Part shown: positions 12,253-23,286 of the stretch, piece by piece
How the letters are laid out: every line of letters begins with the position of its first letter
How positions within the stretch are numbered: the first letter of the stretch is position 1
DNA from: Trileptium ribeirensis
Lineage: Eukaryota; Nematoda; Enoplea; Enoplida; Thoracostomopsidae
Assembly (NCBI GenBank): GCA_030248225.1
Contig: JASANE010018601.1
Coordinates: 36,585 to 100,584, forward strand
Length of the DNA stretch: 64,000 nt
Direction: 5' to 3'
Translations under genes and position numbers: made by a program
The notes under the pieces: model-generated
Database searches by the model: none
What the model was told of the DNA's origin: nothing
What the model saw: the letters and a program-made list of their open reading frames with translations, nothing else

Positions 12253-12389
12253 CTTAAACCGAATGTCAACTGGTGGGCTGAAGTGAACTTGGAAAGCGAG
12301 AAACTCGGTGTCGACGGCGAATTAATTGAACGTGTTGCTCAAGCTCAAATTAGTACAAGAAATTCGCCGCGTGATAGTTGGATTGATAA
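12253..12389 (+). CDS. SHPRH: SHPRH-like gene, exon 3 of those visible
   Basis: The exon begins CTTAAACCG after acceptor ATTTTAG and ends GATTGATAA before donor GTAATT at 12390. It carries 137 bp: 45 codons plus two bases (AA) that complete a Lys codon with the G opening the next exon at 14566. The peptide contains NVNWWAEV and DGELIERV, matching the NSPWW and EELVQRV segments of SHPRH in the correct order and spacing. The WW pair is a distinctive anchor. No stops or shifts are present. The upstream intron is 1,512 bp and the downstream intron 2,176 bp. Confidence 0.8.
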
Positions 12390-12837
12390 GTAATTTTTTT
12401 ATGTTTTTGACAATACTAATTTGTCAAATTTTAGTACAAATTTTCATGCACCTGAACAAATTAGGATCATCTAAACGGAAAATCAATTAACTTACTTTAA
12501 GAAACAGTCGCACGAAATGGTCGGTCTACGAGAATTATGTTTGATTATATTTAGGTGTAATAGGGGGAACAAAAAATGACCAAATTTATGTTTCGACAAT
12601 GTTTGATTATATTAATTTTAGACATAGTAAATTGTATATAATTCTGCACTTAGATTTGTGTTTTCGTTGTTTTTATTTTGTTTCCAAAACGTACTAAACC
12701 AATTTTGATTGTACCCTTTCAATTGAGCCTCATGGAATTTGAAAGTACTTGTCGTGAAGCGTTTTGTCAAAAAGTGGTGATTGTGAACATTTTTGCCAAA
12801 GCGAACATTTAGAAATCTGAGAAGCGAAATTGCTAAA

Positions 12838-13160
12838 ACTTTTAGAGTTATCCGCTTATATAGTTACGGACATAAATAAAACTAACAATCACAGATGTAC
12901 AGCTGTTACTGCGAAATTATAAAAACTTTTAGAGTAATACGTTTGTATAGTTATGGACAGAAATAAAACCAAATGGTTCTCAAATAATAACTGTACAGCG
13001 GTTAAACTGTGAAATTATAAAGACTTAGAGTAATGTGTTTGTATGGTTACGGACAGAAATAAATCCAAATGGTTCGCCAATAACAGCTGTGCATCTCTTA
13101 ACTGTGAAATTATCAAAATTGTACCTAACTGGTTCGCTAATAATACATTTACAGCTGTTA
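12838..13160. repeat. Tandem array, about 90-95 bp units carrying a MITE-end motif
   Basis: About three and a half units repeat the phrase AACTTTTAGAGTAATACGTT followed by TATAGTTACGGACAGAAATAAAACC and an ACAGCTGTTA motif; unit starts are near 12842, 12931 and 13026. The TAGTTACGGACAGAAATAAA segment matches the terminal inverted repeat of the 158-bp MITE at 23287-23444. The array lies in the SHPRH-like intron 12390-14565. Confidence 0.75.
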
Positions 13161-14565
13161 ATTTCTTACAAACTATTCACCAATCCCTTTATTTATGCCT
13201 CTAACTGTAATGGTATTAGCTCACTAATCGCGGCTGCTGACTTAGTTTAATGTTATAATGGGGTTCCGTACTCCTCTGGCTCGTTGTATAGGCTAAATCT
13301 TATTTAGTTCCAAAATTTGACAGATTTTGTCATTTTTCAATAAATTCAGTTGTACAGTTCATGCGAGAAATTAGTGCCGCTTTTCGAACGAATATTACAC
13401 CACAAGCAATGTTGAAGAATGTGTTGAATTCTAACCACATGGCAAACTGTGATGGCACCGCCTCCAACCGGTGCGTAACGGGCCAAGCGTTTTGCACTTT
13501 AATGGAACTACTATCATGTGGTCTCTTTACAGTACCATAATTCTAACAGGGGCCTCGAGTCTGATGTGGCAATTGCATCCTGTTGAACCCGAAGTACCTG
13601 TAGGAATTCCCCCGGTTAAGCTGTGAGAAATCGCACTCCCAGGCCAACTTGGGGAGATCTTATAATTTCATGGGATTTTCATGCGTTTACTTCTTGTATA
13701 CCGTTGTTTTTTATGCATATTTACTATTTACTTTCCGAAAATGCTAATTTCTACCGGGTGCACTTCATTTTACTTAGGCTTTTGTCATGAATAGTCAAGC
13801 ATAAGCATTAGTCTTGAGTTTTGTTATAACCGTTTTTGTTAGGACGATCGTTGTGTCTCCTCAAAATACCTGGAGAAGCCAACATTTACCTGAGGGCATG
13901 AACTGGGGAACCACTGAAATCTTTCCCCTCGTTGGCCAGATCATGAGTTTGATATTTTTCAAAGTCGACACTTATTAGAATTTACCCTAGTTTCGGCGAA
14001 TTTTTTGCCAGTTTCAATGAACTTTTGCTCGGGAAATAATTCGGGTCTAAAATTAATATTGATGTTAGAGATTATGTTTGTCACGGTATCACTAATAATA
14101 TAGCTGTTACCAAAGGTTTACCATACATGTCATCGTTTTGGTGATGCTCAATTTCATTTTGCACCATTACCAAAAAATTAATCCATAATTATGGAATATT
14201 TTTCACACTACATCTAAATAGTAGGGAATAGGAATAAAACGGAAAATATTTTTGTATCTATACTTCACTATAGTGGAGGTTTTATTTGTAACCAAAATAT
14301 ATAGTTCTAATTAGAACTAAGTGCTCAAACAACATTGCGTTCGATTGCGATTGTTTTTGTTTAAACGAGAATCGATCGTTTGCAGTTGTTTTAACGAAGT
14401 TCGAATTCGCTAAAATGAAAAACGCTCTGTGTTTCATTTAATTTGTATTTAATTCTTATGGTAAAAGTAATAGGTGTATTAATATTTGCTGCATAGGAAA
14501 AAAGCTGCGGGTATTAAAATTCCACTTGCTATTGACATGTAGTATATTTTTCGATATAATTTAAG

Positions 14566-14826
14566 GCTTCACAGTGCCAGAGGGCTTAGTATGATGATTG
14601 ATTCAAACTTAATGCGTCTTCGGGTATCAAGAAAAGCGCTCGTTGAAGGCGTGACGGCACTATCAAACACCGATCTGAAAGATCCAAACCTAGTCACCGC
14701 CGCTTTGCATTGCCACCTCCGGCCGATTCGCGAAATACCGACGGGTAGCTGCCAAATTTGCAAAGTTGATCGATTGTTTGACGACTACGAAGGTCGTTTG
14801 TATAGTTTTGACAAAAACGCGAAAAG
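14566..14826 (+). CDS. SHPRH: SHPRH-like gene, exon 4 of those visible
   Basis: The exon opens with G (completing the Lys codon split with exon 12253-12389) after acceptor TTTAAG and ends GCGAAAAG before donor GTAACA at 14827. The peptide contains LHSARGLSMMID, then CHLRPIREIPTGSCQICKVD and LFDDYEGRLYS. These align with the CRGLQFLL, CHLRP and CCVFCKAD-LF-EYESKLFS blocks of SHPRH, including the paired cysteines. This region lies between the split SNF2 domain halves, before the RING finger. It carries 86 codons plus two bases (AG) that form Ser with the first base of exon 22346. An LTR retrotransposon starts only 34 bp past the donor, but the exon itself is intact. Confidence 0.88.
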
Positions 14827-14860
14827 GTAACAGTGTGTAGTGTTTTCCGTATATTGACAT

Positions 14861-15012
14861 TGTTGTGGAAACAAGAACTGGTTCTATGACAAAATGATCT
14901 CAGGGAAAACTGGTTTATAGTTTCTATAATTAGCTACCTTCATGCTAATTATTATTGTGTATATAACCGTAGATGCCATTTAATAAATGTCATTTGGTCC
15001 TTAGTCACGACA
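14861..15012 (+). repeat. 5' LTR of Ty3/mag-like retrotransposon
   Basis: This 152-bp repeat begins TGTTGTGGAAAC and ends TCACGACA, and recurs almost identically at 19386-19537. It contains TTTAATAAATG, a possible polyadenylation signal. Flanking pentamers are GACAT on the left and GAGAT after the right LTR, a one-mismatch candidate target duplication. It lies in the intron, 34 bp downstream of the 14566-14826 exon. Confidence 0.92.
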
Positions 15013-15020
15013 GACTGAAG

Positions 15021-15036
15021 TGGCGATCAGGATGAG
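15021..15036 (+). promoter_or_regulatory. Candidate primer-binding site
   Basis: TGGCGATCAGGATGAG starts 8 bp after the 5' LTR. The leading TGG is what is expected of a site complementary to a tRNA 3' CCA end. The tRNA was not identified. Confidence 0.45.
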
Positions 15037-15120
15037 ATCCATCCTCACGTTATTTTTAAAAAAAATATTGTTTCATTTTTGAGTTTTTACTAAAGTTTTT
15101 CTCTCAACTTCTCCAATACG

Positions 15121-16032
15121 ATGTCAGAGCTGGCACAAATGTTCAAGCTCTTTCAAGAGCAGATGTCGGCGCAGCAACAACAACACAACGAGCAGATGGC
15201 CCTCCTCCAGGAGCAGAACCGGCGATTGTTCGAGAGCCTGCAAAGCTCCAACGGTCAATTGGCAGGTCAAGCAGCGATTCCCGCGTGCAGTTCGTTGGAT
15301 TTAACATCCGCTCTGTGGACCGACTACTGGGCTCGTTTCAATACGTTCATTGGGGCCCACTGCATCTCGATCGAACGGCAGGCGCAAGTGTTTCTGGCGA
15401 ACCAGACCAGCGCCATCTACAAAACGCAGGCACCACCGAAACAGATCAACGACCTGAGGATCGAAGAAATCGCGGCATTCATGAGCGAACAATTCGATCC
15501 CAAGCAGTACTTCGTTCAGGAGCGATCCAAGTTCTGGTCCGACATGCAGCGAAAGCCAGGCGAAACGATCCAAGAGTTGGCGGCACGAATCCGGCAATAT
15601 GCGGCAACGTATGATTTTCTCACAGTCAAGGACCCGCAAGACGAGGCGCTCCGCACACGGTTCATCTGCTCGGTTGGCAACGAGGCGGTGCTCAAAGCCA
15701 TCTTCAAGGTGCCCGATGACGAGCTCACCTTCCCCAAACCTATTTCAATTGCCTTGGAGACCGAAGAGGCGGCACGAGTGGCGAAGGAAACGGTATACGG
15801 GTCACGTTCGAAGCCGGTGCTCCCCGTCAAAGCCGAGTCAGTCAATCCAGTTCGAGCACGAGCGGAGCGCACAACTACCAACAACGGCTCGAATGTGTCG
15901 ATTTCGGTAGGCACCTGTGGGCGATGCTACCAGAACAATCACAAAGGCAACGACTGGCCCCATATAGATTCCAAGTGCCGCTACTGCGACATCACCGGGC
16001 ATCTCGAGGAGGTGTGTCTGAAGAAGAAGTGA
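15121..16032 (+). CDS. Gag-like protein of Ty3/mag-like retrotransposon
   Basis: This is a 303-codon frame starting ATGTCAGAGCTG. The N-terminus is a Gln-rich probable coiled coil (MSELAQMFKLFQEQMSAQQQ), as in mag-lineage Gag proteins. The middle holds a Gag capsid-type block (FDPKQYFVQERSKFW, PGETIQELAARI). The C-terminus has two zinc knuckles: the second, CRYCDITGHLEEVC, is a complete CX2CX4HX4C, while the first (CGRCYQNNHKGNDW) has Trp where the last Cys belongs. Gag packages the element RNA into virus-like particles. The frame ends in a lone TGA (16030-16032), and the same frame continues into the protease, so the stop is either a mutation or a readthrough point. Given the other lesions, a mutation is likelier. 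Confidence 0.85.
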   Translation: MSELAQMFKLFQEQMSAQQQQHNEQMALLQEQNRRLFESLQSSNGQLAGQAAIPACSSLDLTSALWTDYWARFNTFIGAHCISIERQAQVFLANQTSAIYKTQAPPKQINDLRIEEIAAFMSEQFDPKQYFVQERSKFWSDMQRKPGETIQELAARIRQYAATYDFLTVKDPQDEALRTRFICSVGNEAVLKAIFKVPDDELTFPKPISIALETEEAARVAKETVYGSRSKPVLPVKAESVNPVRARAERTTTNNGSNVSISVGTCGRCYQNNHKGNDWPHIDSKCRYCDITGHLEEVCLKKK

Positions 16033-18905
16033 GGTCTGCCAGGAAAGACGGCACGTACAGTCAAGTCAATCCTAACGAATGACACCGTCAAGGTGGTCAA
16101 CGCGGTGGCTCAACTTCAACAGCCGCTCGAGATCAATGGCCGGTCGTTCGACTTCGAGGTAGATACCGGCGCGGGTGACAACTTCTGCACCGAAGCAGTT
16201 TGGTCGCAATTAGACAAACCAATCCTGACGACAGCATCGCACAGGTACGAAGCAGCAGCGGGCGATCCTCTGCCGGTAAAAGGCTATTTCCAGGTGGAGG
16301 CGGCGGTGGAGCGATTCGTGGGCAACCGAAACAGACAATGCCGTTCACCGTTGCGTCGAAGGGTAATATCAACATCATCGGCCGAAGTGGAATCGTCACA
16401 CTTGGCATCGATGTCACGGCCCTCCTTCGCAGCGCTCCGGAATCCACGGCATCAACTACGGTGGGACGCGTACAACCTTCGGAGGGGCAGTTCAGAGCGC
16501 TTCAAGCAGCCTGCCAACGCGACTGCGACGAATTTCCTGATCTGATCAAGCCACAATTGGGCTGCCTCAAAGACGTACAGCTCCATATTAAATTCAAGCC
16601 TGACGCGCGATCGGTCTTTTGCAAGCCACGTCTGGTTCCACTGGCCATCCTGGACTTCCTCAACGAAGCGTACGATACCGGGATTGCTCGAGGTGTGTGG
16701 AAACCGATGAACTTCAGCAGCAGTGGCACTCTCGTGGTTCCAATAAGTAAGCCATCGCTCCCGGGTCAATCGAAACGGAAGATTTGGGTGTGCGGCGACT
16801 ATTCCGTAACCATGAGTTCTCAGCTCGAAGACCATCGTCAACCGATGCCCCTGCCCGATGGCCTCATACGCAAGCTGGGCGGAGGATACTGTTTTACGAA
16901 GATTGATTTGGCTGATGCTTACAACCAGATCGAATTATCCCCCGACAGCCAGAAGAAGCTGGCTGTCAGCCCGTATCGAGGGGTAGTGCTCCAACTACGT
17001 CTCTCGTTTGGTATCATATCGGCGCCGGGTTACTTCCAGCAGGTCATGGAACAATTGAAGGCCGACCTCGAAGGCGTCGCCGTCTATCTGGATGGCATTC
17101 TGGTCAGCGGAGAGGACGCCGAAAGTCATCTGCGGAAACTTGCGCCCGTTGCTCCAGCGACTGTCCGAAAGCGGTCTGTGGTGCCGACTGGAGAAGAAGT
17201 GATCGTTCGCACAGCCCAAGGTCGAATATTTAGGTTTCATTCTGTCGAACGCCGGTATCTCAAAGAGTCCGAAAGTCGACGCAGTACAACAGATGCCGTC
17301 GCTGCGCGACATGTCGACCCTGCAATCGTTGATGGGTTCCATCCAGTTTTATGGACGTTTTCTTCCACATCTTGCGATCATAACCGAACCGCTCAACCGA
17401 TTGCGAAAGAAAGACATGTCGTGGAAATGGGGTCCGGAGCCTTCAAGAAGTTGAGGGAGATGTTCGCCAAAGACGTAATACTGTCACACTTCGATCCGTC
17501 AAACACCCTCGGGATATCGTTCGACGCCTCCAGCGTGGGTCTCGGGGCCGCGCTCTTTCACCGATTCGCCGATGGAGCGAGCGACCGATCATGAACGTTT
17601 CCAAGACGCTGACCGAGACCCAGAAGCCTTACAGCCAGGTCGAGAAGGAGGCTCTGGCTGTCGTTTTCGCTCTGCAAAAATTCCACCAGTTTGTCTATGG
17701 CGGAAAGTTCGTTTTGGTAACGGATCACAAGCCGCTGATCGCAATGTTTGGGCCACAGAAAGCAACACCTTCGATGGCAGCGAACCGACTCGCACGTTGG
17801 GCAGCCCTGCTGCATCAATACGACTACGACATCGAGTTTCGACCAACGGCCAACCATGGTATCGTCGATGTGCTCAGTCGATTGCCAGTGGGCAGTGATG
17901 TCAACTTTGACGCCACCGAGGATGCAGATGATCGAGGCGCCTTCTGCACTTTGCACATGATCGGGTTACAGCTACGGCCAACCGATAGGGAGGCCATCGT
18001 TAAAGCAACAGCGACCGACCCGGTTTTGGCATCTGTTACACGGTTTACGAGAGAGGGGTGGCACCGAGCTGAGGCCCTACGGAACGATTTGAATTCCGAC
18101 GAGCTGGCGAGGTTTGGGCGCCTGACCGATTCATTGTTCGTCAGCAACCGCTGTCTGTTTTACGGCAATCGTCTCGTCATTCCCGCGGCTATGCGTCCCG
18201 AAGTGCTCGAGTTGCTGCACCACGGACACTTTAGTGTACAGCGAATGAAAAAACTGGCTCGTTCTGCCGTCTACTGGCCTTGCATCGACGGCGACATCGA
18301 GAGACAAAGCCAGAGTTGCTGGACCTGCGCGGAGCACCAGAACAGACCGACGAAGTGTGCCAACCACCCGTGGATGGTGGATGCTTCCCGAGAAGCCGTG
18401 GAGTCGGATCCACGGCGACCTCGCGATCAACTTCATGAGCCAAAATTGGCTGGCCGTGACCGACGCTTACTCCAAGTACCCTAGCGTCCATCCCACGGGC
18501 CTCCTCACGCCGCGAGCTACTGTGGAGTTACTGATGAGCGACTTTGCACATTTAGGATTTCCTCACACGATCGTAACAGACAATGCTCCTACGTTCAAAT
18601 CCGAAGAATTCCAGTCGTGGTGCCGAGAACGCAGCATCACTCATCTGTCGGGCGCTCCGTATCATCCAGCAACGAACGGTGCTGCAGAGCGGTTGGTTCA
18701 TACGTTCAAACAAGCAGTAAAAAAGTCCAGCCTTGCTCCAAAGCAGGCCGCGCTCGAGTTTCTCACGCAGTATCGGAGAACACAGCTGACGTCCGGGCTG
18801 TCAACAAGCGAGCTTCTCAACGGTCGCCCGATCCGGACTCGAATCGATGCCTTAGCTCCGTCACCGACTCATACGGTGCCAGGGAAGCCAATCGTGCCAT
18901 CCTGA
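16033..18905 (+). pseudogene. Degenerate Pol (protease, reverse transcriptase, RNase H, integrase) of the Ty3/mag-like element
   Basis: The domain order is Ty3-like. Protease active site DTGAGDNF starts at 16162, and the flap-end-like NIIGRSGI follows in another frame. The reverse transcriptase has KIDLADAYNQIEL and LSFGIISAPGYFQQVM, but the catalytic box reads YLDG (17085-17096) instead of YLDD. RNase H has ISFDASSVGLGAALF and LVTDHKPL. Integrase has an HHCC-type finger (HHGHFSVQRM, CWTC) and a DDE core (VTDNAPTF, NGAAERL). Coding frame changes near 16310, 17145, 17435, 17575 and 18380, plus a TGA at 17200-17202, disrupt the protein. A GPY/F-like C-terminal stretch continues in other frames to about 19250. 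No envelope gene is seen. The element cannot encode active reverse transcriptase. Confidence 0.9.
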
Positions 18906-19375
18906 AACGTCAACCACGCATGCATCCAATAAGGAAATCAACCGGTCAAACAATTTTGTACACAAACGGTCAATGCAGTTTACCAGGTGGGCACTCCGTG
19001 CTACGCTTTGTACTATGGGCCACGACGCGACAGACCCGCGGTGGGTACCCACAGTTGTAACAAAGCTCTTTGGCCCGAGGAGCGTCAACGTTCGAATGTT
19101 CCTGATGGGTCCAACGTGGCGACGTCATCAAGGCAATTACGACCGCGCTATGGATTTGCTAATGATGCTGAGCCTGGCAAGGACGTTTCACGAACAACTT
19201 TCAATGCTAAATTGACGACGGCTCTCACGCAAGGGTCACCGCCTCGCCGAGGCTGTCCGAGGCTGCTACCGATCGCCAACTAGTATGGGCGCCACAATCT
19301 TCGCCGTTCGAACGGAGTCCGAAAACCGGTACATTGTTCGTCATGCTCATAACCTCCACGGAGTTCCGAACATTC

Positions 19376-19385
19376 AAGCGGGAGG
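19376..19385 (+). promoter_or_regulatory. Weak polypurine tract
   Basis: AAGCGGGAGG lies directly before the 3' LTR, where plus-strand priming occurs in LTR retrotransposons. It is short and interrupted by one C. Confidence 0.45.
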
Positions 19386-19537
19386 TGTCGTGGAAACAAA
19401 AACTGGTTCTATGACAAAATGATCTCAGGGAAAACTGGTTTATAGTTTCTATAATTAGCTACTGTTATGCTAATTATTATTGTGTATATAACTGTGGATG
19501 CCATTTAATAAATGTCATTTGTTCCTTAGTCACGACA
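19386..19537 (+). repeat. 3' LTR of Ty3/mag-like retrotransposon
   Basis: This is the partner of 14861-15012, with the same 152-bp length and TG...CA ends and only about seven substitutions (for example TGTCGTGG for TGTTGTGG, CTGTTATG for CCTTCATG). The small LTR divergence contrasts with the many coding lesions, which suggests the element was already defective when it was inserted, or that it was copied in trans. Confidence 0.92.
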
Positions 19538-19834
19538 GAGATGTTTTCGGAAACGTAATGTTTTAATCCGTTTCTCGTTTCGCGCGCTTCTCTTAAAATT
19601 GTTGAATAAATATATAGGCGTTGTGACATCTTAACAACTATGCGGCATTCAAGTTTCCTATCTATTTCACTCCACAGAAGTAAGTGTTGTTCGCCCAACA
19701 TTCATACCAAAAATTTCGAATTTTGTTGTGCCATCCTTGGGCATCACCCATCAATGGTATTGCTGTTGGCCAGCGTGCAACGCCATGTTGTATAAATATT
19801 GTATATATATTCGTTGTGTATGCGAAGTACTTAG

Positions 19835-19986
19835 GTCTGGCTGGGGTTAAGGCAGGACAATATTATATCAAGTGGTTGACATCATTCGAGGTTGCTGTAC
19901 AATCCGCACACACGATTTATCTGTTGTCTTGGCAGTTCAGTGAAGGTACGATTCCAGAGCCTAGTGGTCTTCGCGTCTTAACTGAG
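19835..19986 (+). pseudogene. Exon-like sequence resembling the SHPRH helical-repeat exon
   Basis: The open stretch reads GLAGVKAGQYYIKWLTSFEV then AVQSAHTI and ends LRVLTE. It begins after TTAG with the same split Gly phase as exon 466-671 (AG|GT) and ends before a good donor GAG|GTATGA, phase 0. The GLAG...Y pattern matches the start of the SHPRH helical insert. It lies inside the intron 14827-22345, whose flanking exons already join in frame, so it is not needed for the main product. It may be an old exon duplication, an alternative exon or a chance resemblance. Confidence 0.35.
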
Positions 19987-21059
19987 GTATGAATGTTCTT
20001 GCATTTTTGGCAGTGTTATTTCCATGTCATTCAAGCCTGTAATGTCATTTCCGAAGGTTTTGTATGTTATACCTTGCTTTCAGCACTTTTCATTTCTCAT
20101 TTGATGAGAGCAGGGTCCGAGTGTAGAGTGAATACCGCATTGTTTCTGATCATTTTTGCAATTTGAGCATCGATTTTTTCCCTTCCGCGACGCTGTGGCC
20201 AGAGACCCGCTGGAAGATGGGGTCACTCTCTCCGATGTCAAGAATTCCAGGAGCTTTTCTAATCGAAGGTCCGGTATTTTTGAGCATTGAGCTAGGCGGC
20301 AGATGGTATTTTGGGAATCAGCAGTTTGATATTGATTCAGTATTTTGCAAAGTTTAGCACGTTTTCAACTAGCCACGAGCGCGCCATTTCGACTGCTGCC
20401 ATTTCAGCAAAATAGCACTAGCAAATTTCGTCCGCAAGGCGTTCAAATTTTATTCGAGATTTGTACGAAACTTTAGCTCGCTTTGTAAAAATTTGTTCGA
20501 AATTTGTTGTAAGTATGATCGAGGCTTGTTCGCGGATAAATAGGTTGTGATCAATATGATTGTTCATCATTCCTTTGAAATGCGATAGTCATTTCTGGCG
20601 AGTACACTGCATGTTTCAATTATACAACAGCCTCACAAGACTGTTCAAACAGAACATCGTAGTGCTGCATTAAGCAACGTTAAGCTCTCTTTATCCAAAG
20701 TCTGTGCTTTTAACAAACGGAAGCGATGCAGCGCTTCGCTTTTGATTTTTTTTTGTAATTTTTGTTTGTCTCATATTAATTTAAATGTATCTTTTTATTG
20801 GTAAGGTTAGGACGATAACTTTTGTTTTTGTGAAAGTATTGCAACATTTTCGATTTTTCATTATTTTTTGATACGTCTTGTGCTGTTATCGCTGTTTTAA
20901 CTCAAGATATCCAATATGCGTGATTTTCTAACAGTTCCTCGTACCATGTACCGGCAATGGTCCGGCATTCGTCTTCACAGCCAACATATCTTAAAACTAT
21001 AGCTTCAATTAATAAAAGATTGATCTAACAGGTTTCGTAGCTGACTTGTCCCGAACATG
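19987..21059. other. Intron sequence without recognised features
   Basis: This is AT-rich intronic sequence. There are short T-rich runs and no recognised TIR, tandem repeat or conserved frame. The frame at 20163-20357 has no recognised family. Confidence 0.4.
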
Positions 21060-21940
21060 GAGACCATCCACGACATTTGGTAACGCTGCGATTGCTGATA
21101 ATTCCTACCAATTTGACAATAATACGACAAAGTCAATTCGACTTTATGCTGTTGAAACCAGCATCAGCAAATCGTTTTTTTTTCCGAATTGTTAAAGGTC
21201 TGGGTCTAAAATCTTTTAGACCGACGTTAATTCATGCGCCGAATGAGGATGAGTATGATCGCAGTTTGGGATTTTATGAAAAAATGGCTACAGCGTCTTG
21301 ATGATAGTCCGGACTTAGCTGACGAAGTCACTTGGTCCGACGAATGTAATTTTAAACTAAACAGCCACGTTAACGGGCATACTTATGTTTGTTGACATGC
21401 AGAAAACCCTCATAATGCTATCGAACACCATATGATTGCCCCTGGTTTCTTATTATATGTCGACATATGGTCTGGTCGATTTTTTAGGCCGTTCATTTTC
21501 GATGGTACTGAATATGCAGACAACTATCTAATGATGATGCGAAATGAATTTTATCCAAATATTCAACAGTTATCAAATATTGACAGGTTTCACTTTATGC
21601 AGTATGGTGCGCTTCCTCATTTTTTGATGGCTGTGTGCCGTTGGTTGGACTAAGCCTTCCCAGACGTTGTGTGGCGCGCCGAGACCCTGTCGAATGGTAT
21701 GCTCGTTCTCCTGCTCTAAAGCCTTCTAACTATTTTTTGTGGGAAGTATTGAAGTAGAAAATATATAAACGCAAACCACAAATCCCGTTGTGTCTGAAAG
21801 AGGCTATATTGGAAGAGGTTTCTCTTCTGAAGCCTGACGTGGTTCGAAAAGTCTGCCGAAGTGTGTGTTTTCGTCTAAAAGAATGTATTGTATTGATCTT
21901 GGAGGCGCCCAGGTCCGCGCTTAGGGCAAGTGTTATTTAT
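21060..21940 (+). pseudogene. Tc1/mariner-superfamily transposase fossil
   Basis: Successive frames carry EVTWSDECNFKLNSHVNGH, IEHHMIAPGFLLYVDIWSG, EFYPNIQQL, MQYGALPHF then RWLD, FPDVVWRA and LKEAILEEV. These match, in order, the (S)DEA-F-LNG-VN, IQQDGAPPHF, RWLD-FPDRWIGR and LK-I-EE blocks of DDE transposases of the IS630-Tc1-mariner type found in many arthropods and worms. Frameshifts and stops break the gene, and the catalytic Asp of the DGAPPH motif is Tyr here, so it is dead. It lies in the intron before exon 22346-22592. TIRs were not identified. Confidence 0.8.
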
Positions 21941-22345
21941 CAAACACCTAAGTATATGAGAGGACGTGTATGCCAAGGCCCTTTTATACCATGTTTATTA
22001 TTTGGCGTCCTGGGTCACTTTAATACTGGTGCGTAACTTTATGTGATACCCTGCACGTATTGGTATACTAAAGGGTATTTTTAATATTTCTGCCTCATTG
22101 CATTTATAGTCTCAAAAATTTAACTTATTATTCGCATATTTATCTGGTTTGCTTATAGCAAAATATAGCAGTAATTTTTTCAATGGTTTTACGTTGTTTT
22201 TTTGAAGTAGAATGTAATAACACCATTTATCTGTAATATTGAAAGCGACACATGAAGCGGCCAACCAAATACACTCAATAAGTACAACATGGTGTAAGAA
22301 ATTAAAAGTGACACATCTCTTCCCTATTGTACTGGTAATTTTTAG

Positions 22346-22592
22346 CGCAAGCTTATCATCATTAATTAATTGCTGTTTGGAAGAAAATGTTTATTGCAGT
22401 AAACATGGTACTGAAGTCGTTAAAGGAGTTAATAATGAAGACGTTAACATATTTGGTTCTCTACGTCATGGAACTTGGTCTGATTCGTCTTTGGAACGGG
22501 CACTCAAAGCGATTGCTGGATTTATTCGAATGGACAAAAATTTTCGAATCGACCGAGATAATTTACAAGAAGCAGCATCTTTACATCTCAAG
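22346..22592 (+). CDS. SHPRH: SHPRH-like gene, exon 5 of those visible
   Basis: The exon starts with C after acceptor ATTTTTAG, completing the Ser codon (AG+C) split with exon 14566-14826, and ends CTCAAG before donor GTAATG at 22593, phase 0. The peptide contains LRHGTWSDSSLERALKAIAGF and LHLK, aligning with the RGLWAISETERSMKAILSFAK segment of SHPRH ahead of the RING finger. It is intact over 247 bp. The next exon (the FEAWKKEYKLL-like block and the RING) was not found downstream with confidence, so the gene probably continues far to the right across the repeat-rich region or beyond the window. Confidence 0.83.
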
Positions 22593-23286
22593 GTAATGGG
22601 ATTTAGTTTGGCGAATCGATGAAACCCAGTAAATTTATTGTTCTGAACGTAGTAGATTAGATAGAAAACATAATTGAATCGGAGCGACAGAGTCTCTACG
22701 TATTGCTTTGCTAGTGGCAAAAATAGTGAAAATTTCATTTCTGTCCCTCTGTAGAGCCATAACTCATCGCCTGATGGATGGCTGTTCACATATTTTTATT
22801 TGGTTACAAATTAACCTATTTGTTCTCTTTTATTAGACGCTAAACCCGCCAACCACGTCTTCTGGATCAAAATGAGCCACATAAGGATTTGTGTCACATT
22901 TTTTGAAATTTGGCCATCCAGGTACCTATATTTCAAGATAGGCGCTTCGAAAAAAGACCACCTTCCAAAATCCTCTCGTAAGCCTAAAACTTAAGTTTTA
23001 TTTTTAAAACTTTGTTGTAAGCATTTTTGTCAGAGCTAACGTTTTCGAGCTATGAGCCTAAGTTTTAAAAATACCCCCAAAAAGTGAAAATTTCAAAATT
23101 TGTGCAAAGCAAGTTTTAGTTTATTGGGGAGAACGATTGGGGTTATTTAACCCGTTAAACACATTGCTTTCATTGATTTAATACCATATTGGATGTGTTA
23201 CTAAGCCTGCGGGATTGCGCCGAAGTAAAATTTGGTAAATTTTGGCATAAAAATAGTCAAGTTTTTCAACTTTTGCAATGTAGATG

